DNA from: Stomorhina lunata
Lineage: Eukaryota; Arthropoda; Insecta; Diptera; Rhiniidae
Assembly (NCBI GenBank): GCA_933228675.1
Contig: OW121743.1
Span: 110,789,468-110,853,467, forward strand
DNA: 64,000 bases
Direction: 5' to 3'
The position numbers and the translations under genes were made by a program. The notes under the pieces were generated by a model, which was not told where the DNA came from, made no database searches, and worked only from the letters and a program-made list of their open reading frames with translations. This document shows, piece after piece, positions 49,543 through 62,065 of the stretch (positions within the stretch are counted from its first letter, which is position 1; each line of letters opens with the position of its first letter).

Positions 49543-49760
49543 ACAGGAATGTGATGGAAATCGATCGATTTCAGATATAGTTTTGAGATAATTTTCGGTT
49601 ATTTCCCCAAAAAAATTCAAACCAAATTAAAAATAAGATATCAGTCAAAAGGATTAAAGCCCAAATTTTATTTCTTTTTTGGAGGAAATAACGAAAATTA
49701 TATAAAAAAAGATCTGAAATCAATCGATTTGAAAACGATCGATTTTCATCACATACCTAA
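49543..49760. mobile_element. ~218-bp MITE with long inverted repeats
   Basis: The left end AGGAATGTGATGGAAATCG then ATCGATTTCAGAT matches the reverse complement of the right end (AGGTATGTGATGAAAATCG). Inverted similarity extends about 70 bp to TTATTTCC on each side, so most of the element is arm. TA dinucleotides flank the ends, compatible with Tc1/mariner-type mobilisation. Confidence 0.75.
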
Positions 49761-52083
49761 TAATACAAAAGTTAAAGTAAAGAAAAAATAAATGAAATTC
49801 ATTCACTTATTCCACGAAGTTCATATGAAGTTCTTTATTGAGATCTTAGGTACATTTTCGAAGCTGATTGTTTCCTTGAAACAGGGGAAAAAGCCCATAA
49901 AAAGTGCATGACTTGGGGCAAAACTGGGAGACACCGGTCTTTTTTTTACTTTTATCATGTATTGGTGTCAGTAAATGGTTATACTATTTCTTGTTGCACT
50001 ATGTTATTCTACGGCTTTATTACTGACGTTTAACTCGAACTTTGGCTTCAAGTCGGTAGGGGTAACAGTACGTTTATACACGTAGGTGACTTGTTACAAG
50101 TTGTGTATACGTATTCTTTTGACATGCAAGTAAAAAAATCACTGGCAATCAAAATCGCTTGCAAGTGAGCCTACAACTTGCAGAAGTGTGATTGTGTTAG
50201 TAAAAATATATAAATGTATTGAGCTTTTTTCACTTGCACTTGCATGTGTAAATGCCGGGTAAATGTTATCCAATTGTAAAAAAAAAAAAATATATATATA
50301 TTTTAATATATTTTAATTATTGGGATCAAAAGCAAAAAAAAATTTTGCCCAAACAAGCTTGGGAAAGTCTAACCATAATTGCAATTGGTGGTCGATTTAT
50401 TATTTCGGTCCCTCTGAAAGATGTTTGGGTTTACATTGTGATATCTATGTACCTAAGTCACATCTATGTATGTATATATGAAAACACATGTTGAATTCAG
50501 AAAGACATAATATAGTTAATGGCAGCTTATCTTAGTAAAATATTTTCAGTAATTCTACATGTTTAAGATTTTTTTCGCAAAAACATTCTTGGGTTCACAA
50601 ATTGTATTGGAGTATCCAATACATGCCCTACCAACAAAAATTCTTGAAAACGAGGCTTTGATATAGAAGTAGCTGTAAAATGGTATGCAAAACTGATTCG
50701 TTTCAGTACCACTGTGCAGTGTTCGTCTTAGAATGCACTAGGAGATTTCCCCTCCATAAGACATTAACATAACATTTTAGAAAAAAATAAAATTATACAC
50801 ATTTTTTTCAGCTGCTTTAATATGATCAAATTTATGATAAGTTTTTTGTTTTCTTTGTTTATCACTTTATTTTGTCAACACAACAAATCCACTCAGCTGT
50901 TTGATATTTACAAAATAATAATATGACAAGAAAAACAACAAGAACAAAACAAATACAAAGAGAGACAGAGACAAAATAAAAACAACAAATCAAAATAAAA
51001 GCAAATGAAAAACAAAGACAAAAAAACTCACCACACAGTGTAGGTGCCTGATAAGAAAAACAAAAAGCAATATAAGTAACCCCTCGTGTTTTTTTTATTG
51101 TTAGTATAACTCAAAAGAAAGGAAAAAGAATAAAAATAATAGACATGTATATATGTATGTACTTACAATATAATCATGTAAACAAGCTAAGTCTATTTTG
51201 TATAAAGAAGTAATTTTGTATTCGAACGATATATAGACGCTGTTTCGTCCATTATATCAACGTTTTTTTTTATAAAAACTGCGAAATTGTATTAATATAC
51301 CTATTTCTGGGTGGGAGTTAGCACCTTTTCACTCTTAACTAAAGATATTCAACACAAAATCGACGATAATAATTGTAATATTATTAACAAAATCCAAAAT
51401 TGCATCTGTACAAGGAGTAATATATATTTTTGACATCAGTTAAGCTAAAGTAAAATTTAATTCTGGTTTCAATTAATTTAAATTTTACAGAACCTACGCA
51501 GAAAATATCGAGAAAGTATTATAGTCGGTCGAGCCCCACCTTATGATACCCTACATCATTTAATTAATATATTAAGAGAAATATCTGTGCTAAATAGGTA
51601 TTTACCAACAGTCAACAAATGTTTGTGCATAAGCTTTTTTTTTAACATATTTAAGGAACGTTACGAATAAAAGAAGCAACGCAGGTCAAAACTATGAGGA
51701 AAACTTTGGGTATAAGTTTTGAATAACCGGTCTTATATCTTAGATCGATGTAGAACGCTCTTACTGAAATACGAATTCACTTTGGCTTGATTCATTATTT
51801 ATCTTAAAGCCGTTGCAGTAGTGGCTTACGAAGGATAATACTTTGAATAACGATACAACTAATTTTGTTATTATGTGCAATAAATGCGTTTTAAAGAAAA
51901 AAAATATTAATTTGTAAGTAGGAAAGAAATTTGAGAAGACAAGAAAGGTTTCCCAGAAATTTCCATTTTTTGTGTGGCAGCTTTAAGCATCAATCTGTTT
52001 ACTTAACTCAGCGTCCGATGTGTAGTCTAGCAGACACCAACAAAGACACATTTTTGTACAGAAAATTCATGATAAAATATACA
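49761..52083. other. Intergenic, no gene supported
   Basis: Short ORFs only. An R1 3'-end fragment in minus orientation lies near 51505-51560. A donor-like TGTGGTGAGT on the minus strand near 51031 could belong to a 5' non-coding exon of UbcE2H, without proof. Confidence 0.4.
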
Positions 52084-52387
52084 GGCATGTCACAAATTCC
52101 GTTCGGAATTAAAACCACTCCGTAGTTGAATTCCGATGGAAATGGTTTTAGGTTCTATAGATTCCGACACAATTTTTTCAATTAAAATCCTAAGCCTATC
52201 TTCGTTTTACCAAAAAACACTGATTAGTTTAAGAAATTATTCAAATATTGAAGGAACAATTAAATTTAATTCCACTTCGAAAATAAAAAGTGGTTTCATT
52301 CCAAAAAAATGTTCTTTTTATTTTTTTATAGATGTAAAATACGAAATTCATTCCACTTCCGAACGGAATTGCGTTCTTTAATATGGC
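52084..52387 (+). mobile_element. MITE family M1, copy B
   Basis: Begins GGCATGTCACAAATTCCG then TTCGGAATT, ends TTCCACTTCCGAACGGAATT then ATATGGC. It is collinear with copy A at 42468-42790, including the TCAAATATTGAA and CATTCCAAAAA-like interior phrases. Confidence 0.75.
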
Positions 52388-52481
52388 TGATAATGTGATT
52401 TTTTTTTATTTAATATAAAATGTTATAAATAATGACTTACACTCATAAACAATGAACAAAATAGTTTTTAAAAACAATTTG

Positions 52482-52690
52482 GGACATCAAACATTTAATT
52501 AAAAAGTTTTTATATAGTGTATTGCACTAAGATCCCAATTTATTATAATTATTTATTATTGTAATAAATAGTTTTTTGATAAAACCAAAAAAATGGTGGG
52601 GAAACCTTTCCTCGACGTGTTTCGATGGTTGGTTAGGCTATCTCTTCAGGAGGATTATGACTAATTCAAGACAGAGCGAAAAAACATATC
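52482..52690 (+). repeat. Ribozyme-core copy 6, outside any satellite
   Basis: GGGACATCAAACATTTAATT through the hairpin (TTATTATAAT, loop TATTTATT, ATTGTAATAA, now with one T-G wobble) to the hammerhead and GACAGAGCGAAAAAAC. Unlike the other copies it has no satellite on either side. Confidence 0.88.
52604..52665 (-). ncRNA. Hammerhead HHR1, copy 6 (drifting)
   Basis: Core CTGAAGA (52649-52643), GAA (52623-52621), inner stem I TCCTC/GAGGA (52654-52650 and 52613-52609) and C17 at 52614 are all kept. Stem II is GATAG/CCATC with one A-C mismatch. Stem III keeps AC/GT but the loop is AC, so the segment is no longer self-complementary. The outer stem I is weak. Reduced activity is expected. Confidence 0.8.
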
Positions 52691-53879
52691 TTATTTGCAT
52701 GAAAATGATGTCTGGTAGTCTACCACGTCATTAGAATGGTAAGAACTATAACACGTAAGTCGCAGAGGGTTAAAAATGAGTTTCGTCACGAACATAAGCT
52801 CAAACACAATACATTCCCATAGCAGTGTAGAGAACAATTGCAAATTAATGTACATATGAACATTGTATGAATGCACAAATAAAGGCAGTTAGACAGACTG
52901 AGACCACAAATATATAAATTAATAGCACATTTAATTATTATCTATTCGTATTTAACTTTTATAGAAAATTGCAAACAAAAGCTAAATACAGATAGACTTA
53001 ATTTGTTCTAATGAAAAATATTTTTCATACATATAGAAAAAATTGCTATTTCATTATAGATTGCTAATGAAAATATGATAAAACAAAAGCAGTGGAAAAT
53101 AAAATACAATAAATACAAAAAAAAAAAAAAGACAACAAACACAATAAATAAACAAATAAATAAATAAGACGACACATATGATTATGTGTACAGAAATAAA
53201 GTCATGACCAAATTGTTGGTATGTATTTGCATAGATGTACATAAATATATCTACATACTTATTTTGTTTTAAACAAATGAGCAAAACCATAAATAAACAA
53301 ATGAACAAAAAATTAAATACCACAACAAAAGAACAAATCTTAGCAAATGCATTTCATATTTAACAAAAATTTTTAGTATTTTTTCAAAATTTAATTATTG
53401 TATATTCCATACATGGTAATAATGTCCCCCACTGTTTTGCTTCTTTTCTTATTAAATTTGTTTGCATTTGTTCTCTTTCCCTTTTTCATTTAACTTTATA
53501 TTATTAAGGAATTCTTTGGTATTATTTTTATTTATTGTAATTTTCAATAATCAACTTGTTTAAAAATTTTCTTTGTCTGCAAGTGTAAAAAAAACATCAC
53601 ACAAACACACTCACTCATTTACACACAATTGCAAACACGCACACTGGGGGTTTTGCCTTTGAAATAGACCTCAAGACAACTTGCACCTTTGAATAACAAA
53701 ATCGTACTGACAAAAACTATATTAAAAGCAAAAACAATATTTCAGCAAAGACAGAAAACCCTACACCGAAAAAGATTGCCATCATTTAAATATGGTATTT
53801 TTGAAGGGGAAAAAATACCCAATACCCATATTGGAGACAAAAATTTATTATATTTATTATATATACTAATAGATTTAGA
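52691..53879. other. Intergenic, no gene seen
   Basis: Low-complexity A-rich and CA-rich stretches (ACACAAACACACTCACTC near 53600). No credible gene. Confidence 0.5.
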
Positions 53880-54620
53880 ATCACTCCCTGAGTCAATTTA
53901 ACGATCTCAGTCCGTCCGTCTGGATGGCTGACTTTGTAATCAGAGTACAGGTAGCAATTTTTTAAAAGATAAATTAGTGAAATTTGGCGCAGACAATTCT
54001 TTTGATATTGGCTATTGAAATAACTCAAAATCTATATCTATAAATCTATTGAAATTATTGAGGGTAACTCCTATAGGTCTTACTTCCCGGAATTGATAAT
54101 TTGGCAACCAATATCAATATTTTTTCATGAAATTTAAAACTAATACTGCTTAACACCCTTATCCTGCATTTCGATTACGTCTCCGCATTCAGTTAGGCTA
54201 CGATCGAAAATTGGTATTCCAAAAAAACAAAAATCAAAAACCTCCGCTAACAAAAAAAAAATAAACTGAGAGAAACGAAGATCTGATCGTAATGCAGAAT
54301 ACATACAATTGAAACTAAAATGAATCGAAACACGGAATAAACAAAAATTTCGATTCGAATCGAAACGCAGAATAGACAAAAATCACTGTACCAAATTTAA
54401 AATCGGTCCATATTTGACCAAAGCTCTCATACAAACTCTTCTGTCAAAACTCATTAAATGAGACAAAAATCACTAAAATACTCCCTAATCTGAAGATAAT
54501 AATTTTGAGTTTGTTTATTGCAAACATTATTTTTGTAAAAACTGCAATCAAATTTCTAAATTTCCAGATAATTGGTCCACACCCTAGCTCTCATATAAGT
54601 CCCAATGACGGAAATTATTT
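53880..54620 (+). repeat. Dispersed repeat R1, copy d (interrupted)
   Basis: Matches the interior of copy b (GAGTCAATTTAACGATCTCA, GTCCGTCCGTCTGG, TTACTTCCCGGAATTGATA, CACTAAA-like tail) but lacks the terminal phrases. It is split by a ~225-bp element after ATACTGCTTA. Confidence 0.75.
54152..54378. mobile_element. ~225-bp MITE inserted in R1
   Basis: Ends TATCCTGCATTTCGATT (left) and its imperfect reverse complement AATCGAAACGCAGAATA (right). More diverged internal copies of the same phrase occur (GTAATGCAGAATAC, AATCGAAACACGGAATA). Comparison with copy b of R1 shows uninterrupted sequence at the equivalent point. Confidence 0.7.
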
Positions 54621-56869
54621 AACTTGTTGCCAAGGAAGGATTTAAAAGATAGCTATAGTTAAATGTGGACCGATTTTCAAATAAATGCACACAATGCCTG
54701 ACAGTTATAAAAAACTGATTTGCTATAATTTGATATTTATTAGCGTTTAACTGGCTTGCGAGGGTAGATTTAAATGGAAGCTTGGTCAAATGTTGAAATA
54801 CTGACCAATAGTTGCATAAAAATTCTCAGCTTCAAATTAAGTTGACCTATATATTGAAATTCAATTTATATCTCATTCACATTAAGCTCGAAAACTTAAT
54901 AAAGTAGTTTTCGGCTTAAAACAATATTGAAAACTTAAGTTTTCACATGCCGAAAACCCAATAAGCGTCAAATTTGCAAAATGTGAACGGTACAGTTTTC
55001 GATGGTGTTTTTATTATCGAAAAAAAAAATCATAAAGTAAATGGACTATTAATTTAACAGTATTGAAGTGATTCCCGGGGCGGCCGATTTCAATACCAAA
55101 CATTTTCAAGAAATGAATGGAAAAAACTTACATTCGTTCGTAACAACTATAAATAATACAAATATCATAATCATCAAAATATTAAATCGATTAGTAGTAA
55201 TTTTATTGAAAATACCAAATTTTAGCGAAATATTTTGTTATAAAATACTATTATTAAAAAAATTAAGTAAATGCCACAATTTTCAAGATACCTTGCTAAG
55301 AAGACAAAGTTTGGTAAAAATAAACAATTTTCGTTCTTTATATCCAAAAATTTGCTTTATCTTTATGAAATTTATTAATTCGGGTACCTCTAATTTCCAG
55401 GAATTGAGATTTTTACCATCAAATTTTAATGTTTTTATGAAAATCCATATTCGACCTAGCTTTCATACCTTCTGACAAAAGCCACTTAAATATGTCGCAA
55501 TTCACAAAAAACGCTATTAAATCTAAACTTTTTTTGTTGCACACAAATTTATGGAAAATCAGTTCACAAAATTAGATATTTTAAATCAGTCTATATTTGA
55601 CCAAAAGCCACTTAAATTGATCGAAATTCACAAAAAAGCTATTAAATCTTTTTTGTTGCAAACAAATTTTTTGAAAATCGGTGCACATTATAACACAGCT
55701 CCCACAAAATTTTGTGTTTTCCCAATTTAAATCATGCTGTGTTCCCTTTTTTATACACCAATAAGGTTGATTGGTAGCCCTAAAGTTGAAAAGAAAACAA
55801 AAACAATATTTCCCCTTTAAGTTTACAGTGGGACAATAGCTGTTGAATAGTAAATTTAATATATAAGGTCAACCATGAATTTTGATTTCAAATTGAAAAT
55901 TCATAAACTCTCTTAGTATGTTGTTTATTTTTATTGTTTCAACAATAAAGAGATAATCTTATACGTATGTACGTATGGATATGTTATCATACGTCACTGT
56001 AAGTTTGAGTGTTCATCAGCAAACAAAGGAATAAAATACAACAAAATATTGTTGATATGTATGTGCTAACCTATGTGCAAACATAAACTGCTTTTAACTG
56101 CGTAGTATATAGTATATAAAATATGTGCATACATATCAACATATGTATATACAAACAGACTTATAATATGTATGTATGTTTTCAAACCAACCAAACAAAC
56201 AAATGATACATGTTTTATACATAAGTATTTTTATGTTTTTTTACAAACAACGCAGTAAGAGGAAAGTGGAGAATCAAAACAACAAAAATATGCTGCCTAA
56301 TACAACCTCAAATACCTACAATAAAAACATTCGAAATTCGAAGAGGGCTCTTGCAATTAAATGTAATGTTAAAAAAAAATATGCATACAAACATATAAAT
56401 GTACAGATTAGGATTTAGTTCAAAAAATCGAATTTTAGTAAAAAAAAAATTACTTTTTAAAACTTAAAAAAAAAACGGTATAACAGTAACCGATTATTCA
56501 TAAATGACAGAGGTGTAATAGAGCTTCAAAGCACTATAAGCAAATGGAGAATATTTATCTTAATATCATCCACAATTTATTCTTAAACTAAATTCTCAAC
56601 GACCCTGACAGCTCGGTATCGACGTCAATGATGTACCAATTCCGTGAACTATCCGAAAATCTTTGAAGTCACACTTACTTCGTTAGCACATGCCGAGACA
56701 ATCGCGAAAGAACTACTAGGGTATAACTGACATAAGCACATAATATCATTATATTGTAGTAGACTTAATTCACACTGTTCCAGAATTATTCCCACAATAC
56801 CTGCACAACATGAAGTGTAAGTCCACATGATACCCAACACCTCTATCAATGCACAGAAAACCCAACCCC
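54621..56869. other. Intergenic with R2-like fragments
   Basis: Phrases like AAATGTGGACCGATTTTCAA and ATTCCCGGGGCGGCCGATTT match the interior of R2 (near 39040). A 135-codon ORF at 55068 begins with GTG inside this repeat and is not credible as a gene. No other gene seen. Confidence 0.5.
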
Positions 56870-57420
56870 CTAACAAGCTTCAGTCTGGTCAACGACGTTG
56901 ATTTATACTCAGTGGAGAAATATTCAATGCTGCCAAAACGTATACTTAAGAACAATAACAGGCTGCCTGCAAATTACATAATTGCATCATCTTCATGAGG
57001 AAACAGTGTGCTTCCAGTAAAGGAGTACATCATGTTGAAAATTTCTTCGCATGTATGAGGATAGCATACAAACTTATGTACATGATCCGTTAGATCAAAT
57101 CTCGTACGTGGCAGCGTTGAGCAACATTCATAGGGACGCCACAATTTCCGCGATTTCTGGTTATCGCATTAATGTTGTATAATCAGGTCGCCCACCGCTT
57201 ATAGAAGAAACGAATTTGCCACGAAATACAAGAGTCGCTCTGGTACAATTGAAATAGGGATGAAGCATCAGATTTAACATCTTTAGGTACCCCAACGTGT
57301 GTCCAGCATGTGGTCAGGTCAACTTCATTTATTCCTGAGTATTTGTTAACTCGCCTGTGAACAAAATATTTATAAAATTGTAAAAACAATTGACATGCCC
57401 AATCATATGCAAACTCCTAT
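56870..57420 (+). pseudogene. Jockey-clade non-LTR retrotransposon ORF2 relic
   Basis: Degenerate plus-strand matches in shifting frames: CQNVYLRTITGCL near 56930 (the QNxxLRxxTGC motif after the RT domain), a VKEYIMLK-like phrase, and from 57186 GRPPLIEETNLPRNTRVALV then QLK. The last resembles the RPPP...LPR.TRVTLAQLRSGY block near the jockey ORF2 C-terminus, followed by a remnant of the terminal Cys motif (GTPTCVQHV). Stops and frameshifts are frequent, so it is long dead. Limits are approximate. Confidence 0.7.
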
Positions 57421-59035
57421 TGCGAATGGGAGCATGATATTTAGCAAATAATAGGTGGCCATTTGTCCGTGAATGTATACGTTGTTTTAGACGGTCGTGG
57501 TCACGTTTAAATGCGAAACGTTTTCACAGATTGCAGTCTTTCAGTTACTCGTCTGTCATGAGTTAACTTGGCACCACCTTAAAAATCTAACTAAAATCTA
57601 CTTGTAAACTTGTACTTTGAAAGGGAGTATGCAATTAAGTACTTGATAGTTGATTTGCTGAAGCTATGGGAACGAGGAGAGTCCATGAAACATCTGTCTA
57701 TACTTGTCTTGTCCTGACGTACATAAGGGAACTAAATATGTTCTTTTTATTTCAAGTCATTGAGACATTTTACTCATCTAACCTAATACCAAGGCTTCCC
57801 TACAGCGCCAGTTGCTGAAGTTCAGGCCAGACTAATGTGCTAATACTAAAAGTTTTCTTAAAAAGTTTTTAAAGGCATTTAAATTGAAACAAAAAAGAAG
57901 AAAAGGATTCACTTTAAGAATATAGCAAAGATCAGAAATGCGTACAAATATGAAAATATAAGTAAAAGTTTTGTCAAATATACATAAATGTAATGACATT
58001 TTTAATTGGAAGTTATTTTAATACTGCACTTAGAATTGATTATTTAATATGTACAAAATATTTTTGCAATTAGACCCCTTCTTGCACTTTAATTGTTAAA
58101 ATATTTATTATGCATTTTATTTCTGCAGTTTTAAAAATGTTAACTTACTTGCAAAATTTCTTACTTTGCCAAATTCTGTTTTATTTTATTCAAATCGACA
58201 CTTTTCCTGGATTTATTAATAAAATTTTCAGTTCTCGTAAGAGTTTTTTAAAATAATTTTGTAATTTAATCAATTTTTCACTATTTTGCTTTCTTGTAGC
58301 AGCACATACACAATATTTGCTTTTCTTTTGTCTTTTTTTTTTGATATTTCCCCAATATTTTACAGCTGATAAACAGAGCTACCAGATGATTTTTTTTAAA
58401 TCACAAAAATTGTGAAAAATTAATTTTTAAATAGTTTCTCTCAATGTAAGTAGACAACAAAGAAGTTTTTTTGTCATTTGTTGCTTCCACAAAAATAAAA
58501 TTTGTAATTATACTTCAAATACATTGAGTTGATTTTAAATATTTTTTGACTTTAACTTTAAATCTAGCAAAACTTACATTTTATTAAGAGGAAACAAGCA
58601 CGTTTCGGATTTAACCCTACCTTGAGTGCCATTGCATATATGCAATATATATATCTTGTCCATTGGCCGACTATTCGTTAAAAAAAATAATAATAATATG
58701 TAGTTCTTTAATTACAACTCTTTTAAACCATTATAAACCGAGGCCATTAAAAATTAAAGTTTATGGAATTCGTCTAAGAAGCATCACATAAAATAAAAAA
58801 TATATTCGGGACCTGTGTTATTTTCGTTAAATCTGCCACAAAATACCACTATTTCTCATAAAACATCATTTGTTATATAGTCAACATCAATATTTCCTTA
58901 TTTTTTAATCACTTTTTTAATTCGAATTCGGAGATATAATAGCAAATTCGTTATGATCTGTTTTAAATAAACAGAAGTTAATTTTAAAAGTATGCTGTAT
59001 GCATGCAGTTTTATCAAAATATATAAAAATTGTAG
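57421..59035. other. Intergenic, no gene supported
   Basis: Apart from donor-like phrases on the minus strand (GCAAGTAAGTT near 58150), nothing is recognised. Confidence 0.45.
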
Positions 59036-59039
59036 GGAT

Positions 59040-59475
59040 TTTCTATAAAAATTTTCATATAAAAAATTTTTATATGAAAAATTTTCTATAAAAATTTTTA
59101 TATGAAAAATTTTTACAAAAATTTTTTTTTTTAAATTTTCTATAAAAATTTTTATATAAAAAATTTTGTATAAAAGCTTTCATATGAAAAAATTTCTATC
59201 AAAATTTTTATATGAAAACTTTTCTATAAAAATTTTTATATAAAAAATTTTTTATGAACAATTTTCTATAAAAATTTTTATATGAACAATTTTCTATAAA
59301 AATTTTTATATGAAAAATTTTCTATAAAAATTTTTATATGAAAAATTTTCTATAAAAATTTGTAGTATATGAAAAATTTTCTATAAAAATTTCTATATGA
59401 AAAATTTTCTATAAAAATGTTTATATAAAAAATTGTCTATAAATATTTATATATGAAAAATTTTCTATAAAACTT
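59040..59475 (+). repeat. 28-bp satellite array S8
   Basis: Units TATAAAAATTTTTATATG then AAAAATTTTC, about 28 bp. Same two-block architecture as the other arrays, with spacers TATATG and CTATA. No core inside. Confidence 0.92.
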
Positions 59476-59762
59476 GTTCCTCAGTCTAATAATGTTTTTC
59501 GTCTAAAACTTCTTTCTTTTTCTAAATAAATAAAACATTATTATTCTGAGTACTTTTTGCTACTGATTTGGTTTTGTTTTCAGTTTTTTTAATGCGGCTG
59601 GGGAGCCAATTATTATAATTATGAAATGTTTTTTGAGGATATAAATAACCTTTATATTATATAATTCTATTTGATTATATGATCTCGGGCATTATTGCTA
59701 TGTAATATTGTTATTTTGGCGTTTGGAGGCTTTATATTACAAACATGAATAATACAAAACAA

Positions 59763-60350
59763 AAAAAAATTCTATAAAAATTATAATATGAAAACCTTTT
59801 TGTAAAAATTTGTATATCAAAAATTTTCTATGAAAAAATTTCTATAAAAAATTTTAGATGATTTTCTTCAAAAAGAAAAATGATTCACTCTTAATCTCAG
59901 TCTGTTACATTTATTTATTTAATCGATAATTTATTGATAAAAGCCAAAAACTGTTTGTGGGAACAACCAATATACAGATCTATACCTATTTTACAAACAC
60001 AATGATTACGAATTATGTTTGTAAATCAAAGGTAAAAACTCTTGTTATCGAATGAATAAAACACGAAAACTTTTCAGATTCATCTTCCCTTCAAAATATT
60101 TCCTTGAAAAAAGTTATTATATAAATAAAGTTTTCTTTATATAATTTTCTTTTTGAAAAATTAACTATACAAAAATATTTGTATATAAAATTTTTCTACA
60201 GAAAAATATTTTTTTTCGAAAAGTTTTTCTATAGAAAATTATTAGTATCAAAAATTTTTTAAAAGAAAAATATTTGTTTCGAAAAATTTTTTATAGAGAA
60301 ATATTTTTCTGAAAATATTTCATATCGAAAATATTCTATTATCGAAAATC
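59763..60350. repeat. Decayed satellite around ribozyme-core copy 7
   Basis: Satellite remnants at 59763-59862 and 60125-60350 bracket a core copy (59863-60115). The core matches the arms at 30395-30736: TTCAAAAAGAA, CTGTTACATTTATTTATT, TTGATAAAAGCCAAAAACTG, then GAATTATGTTTGTAAATC. It has lost the hammerhead segment and the 3' side of the hairpin. Confidence 0.75.
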
Positions 60351-62065
60351 TGGTGGATTAAATGGGCAAAACCATTCTAGACTGTGTTCACTACCAATAG
60401 GGCAGTAGCAAACATCAAAGCACCAATAACCTTCCTTGTTGACATTAAAAATTCTACTTAATGTTTTTGACATTCGTCCTAACGTGATATTTAAGAAAAT
60501 TACAAAAAGTAGGATTCTGGTGGTAAAGAAAGTAAAATATATTTTCGTTGATACCAAATTAATAAACATATTATCCATCTCTGTCACCATTTCATGCTAT
60601 GAGAATGGCAGTGATGCCATATAATTATTACCCACAAACATATAATTCACAATAGCGTCAAGAGACAGGGAGAATGAGAGAAAGAAATAAAGGAAAACAA
60701 AAGTTTTTTGTTTTGCTTTCAGTTCTTTTGCGGCATTCAACTTCAATGAGGGAAGAAATCTTTCAATTCCGCACCGGAAATTTTGTGAACCTTTTCCAAT
60801 TATTTTCCTTGTGAACAAAAAGTTGTAATCTGATCTGAGACAATAAAAAAATCATTGATTACAAAAAATTAAGTGAAAGAATAAAAATTAAAGGTGAATA
60901 CGTGCAATATATAAAAAAATAAATTCGTTAATATTTTCAATGTCACATCGTGTCAATTTAATTAAAAAAGTTAAGTGAGGTCTTGTGTATCTTATAAACA
61001 AATCAAAAGGTTCCGTTTAAATTAAAGAACTGCTTATACTGTCTGCATGTGTAGTTTTAATTATTAAATGCAATTAATAGTTTATTCAAAATGTGTTATT
61101 TCTTATTAAAAATGATATAAATTCCCTAATATCTGCTTGCCTTTATGTCATATGAAGATTACTCATACACACCCCTTTTAAATGTTGGCCCCTATTTTTT
61201 ACTTGTTGAGATTTTTTTCTCCATAATTTTATAGTTTTTTCTTGTTTGCGTATTTGTGAAAAAGTTAAAAATAAAAGCATTACAACGTAGTATTGAAAAA
61301 ACAACAGAGAATAGAAAACAACAAACAATTTGGTTCATTGCTGTTTTTGTGGATAGAGACAAGAAAATCGCCTGATGTTTCTTCTTAACTGAATTTGAAT
61401 ACCCAACAGTTCTGGAAAGATCAATGATATAGAGCTCGGCTTGTTTTCCTTTTGCATTATCTAATAAGAATATTGAAAATCTTGTGTAAGTTTTGTCTAT
61501 GGTTTCTAAGGTCTAAATTTAATATTTTTTCAAAGTCCAATAAACTCATAGAATTGACTGAAGTAGTTAATGATAACATGTGCGCCATGAAAAGCAAATG
61601 GTACCATGATGGTACGGTTCATGTAAGGCCCTTATGTATTATGCCTTTATAGAACTCTTTTGTGCTAGAATGACTCTAGCTTTCGCGGTAAAACTTCTAA
61701 GTCAAATATAGACCGTTCGTGGCTTTGAGTCAGTGTCGTTTATGACGGACTTCTTAGTTAAGTAGTTGTTTAGTACAGTACCAAAGTTCGTCATTCCCGA
61801 TAGAATCAAATGGGAGAGATGCATATCGATCTTCAAGAACAATTAAATCTTCACAGTAGTCCTAAGATTGAAGAATGTATTGTCTTCCAGGCATACATTT
61901 TTGCCATATGGAATTTCAGGAATTTCAGCAGTGTAAACTGAGTATGTGTATGAAGTTAAACTTAAAATTTATAACCTTTGATATAAACCAAAGTTTTTAA
62001 CAGAGCTCTGTTATGTACTTAACATAGACCTGTTAAAAACTGAAAATAAAGGGAAAAGAAAAAAA
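60351..62065. other. Intergenic, no gene supported
   Basis: ORFs of 60-83 codons on both strands without recognisable domains. No repeats identified. Confidence 0.45.

Noticed and set aside
51020..51060. 5' non-coding exon of UbcE2H on the minus strand
   Set aside because: A TTATCAG acceptor and GTGAGT donor enclose only about 16 bp. Suggestive, but cDNA evidence would be needed.
55068..55475. 135-codon ORF
   Set aside because: Starts at GTG within an R2-like repeat phrase and has no domain features or codon signal.
60339..60818. Two adjacent minus-strand ORFs (83 and 73 codons)
   Set aside because: No recognisable family, no splice junction linking them, and composition like the surrounding intergenic DNA. 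A small gene cannot be excluded.
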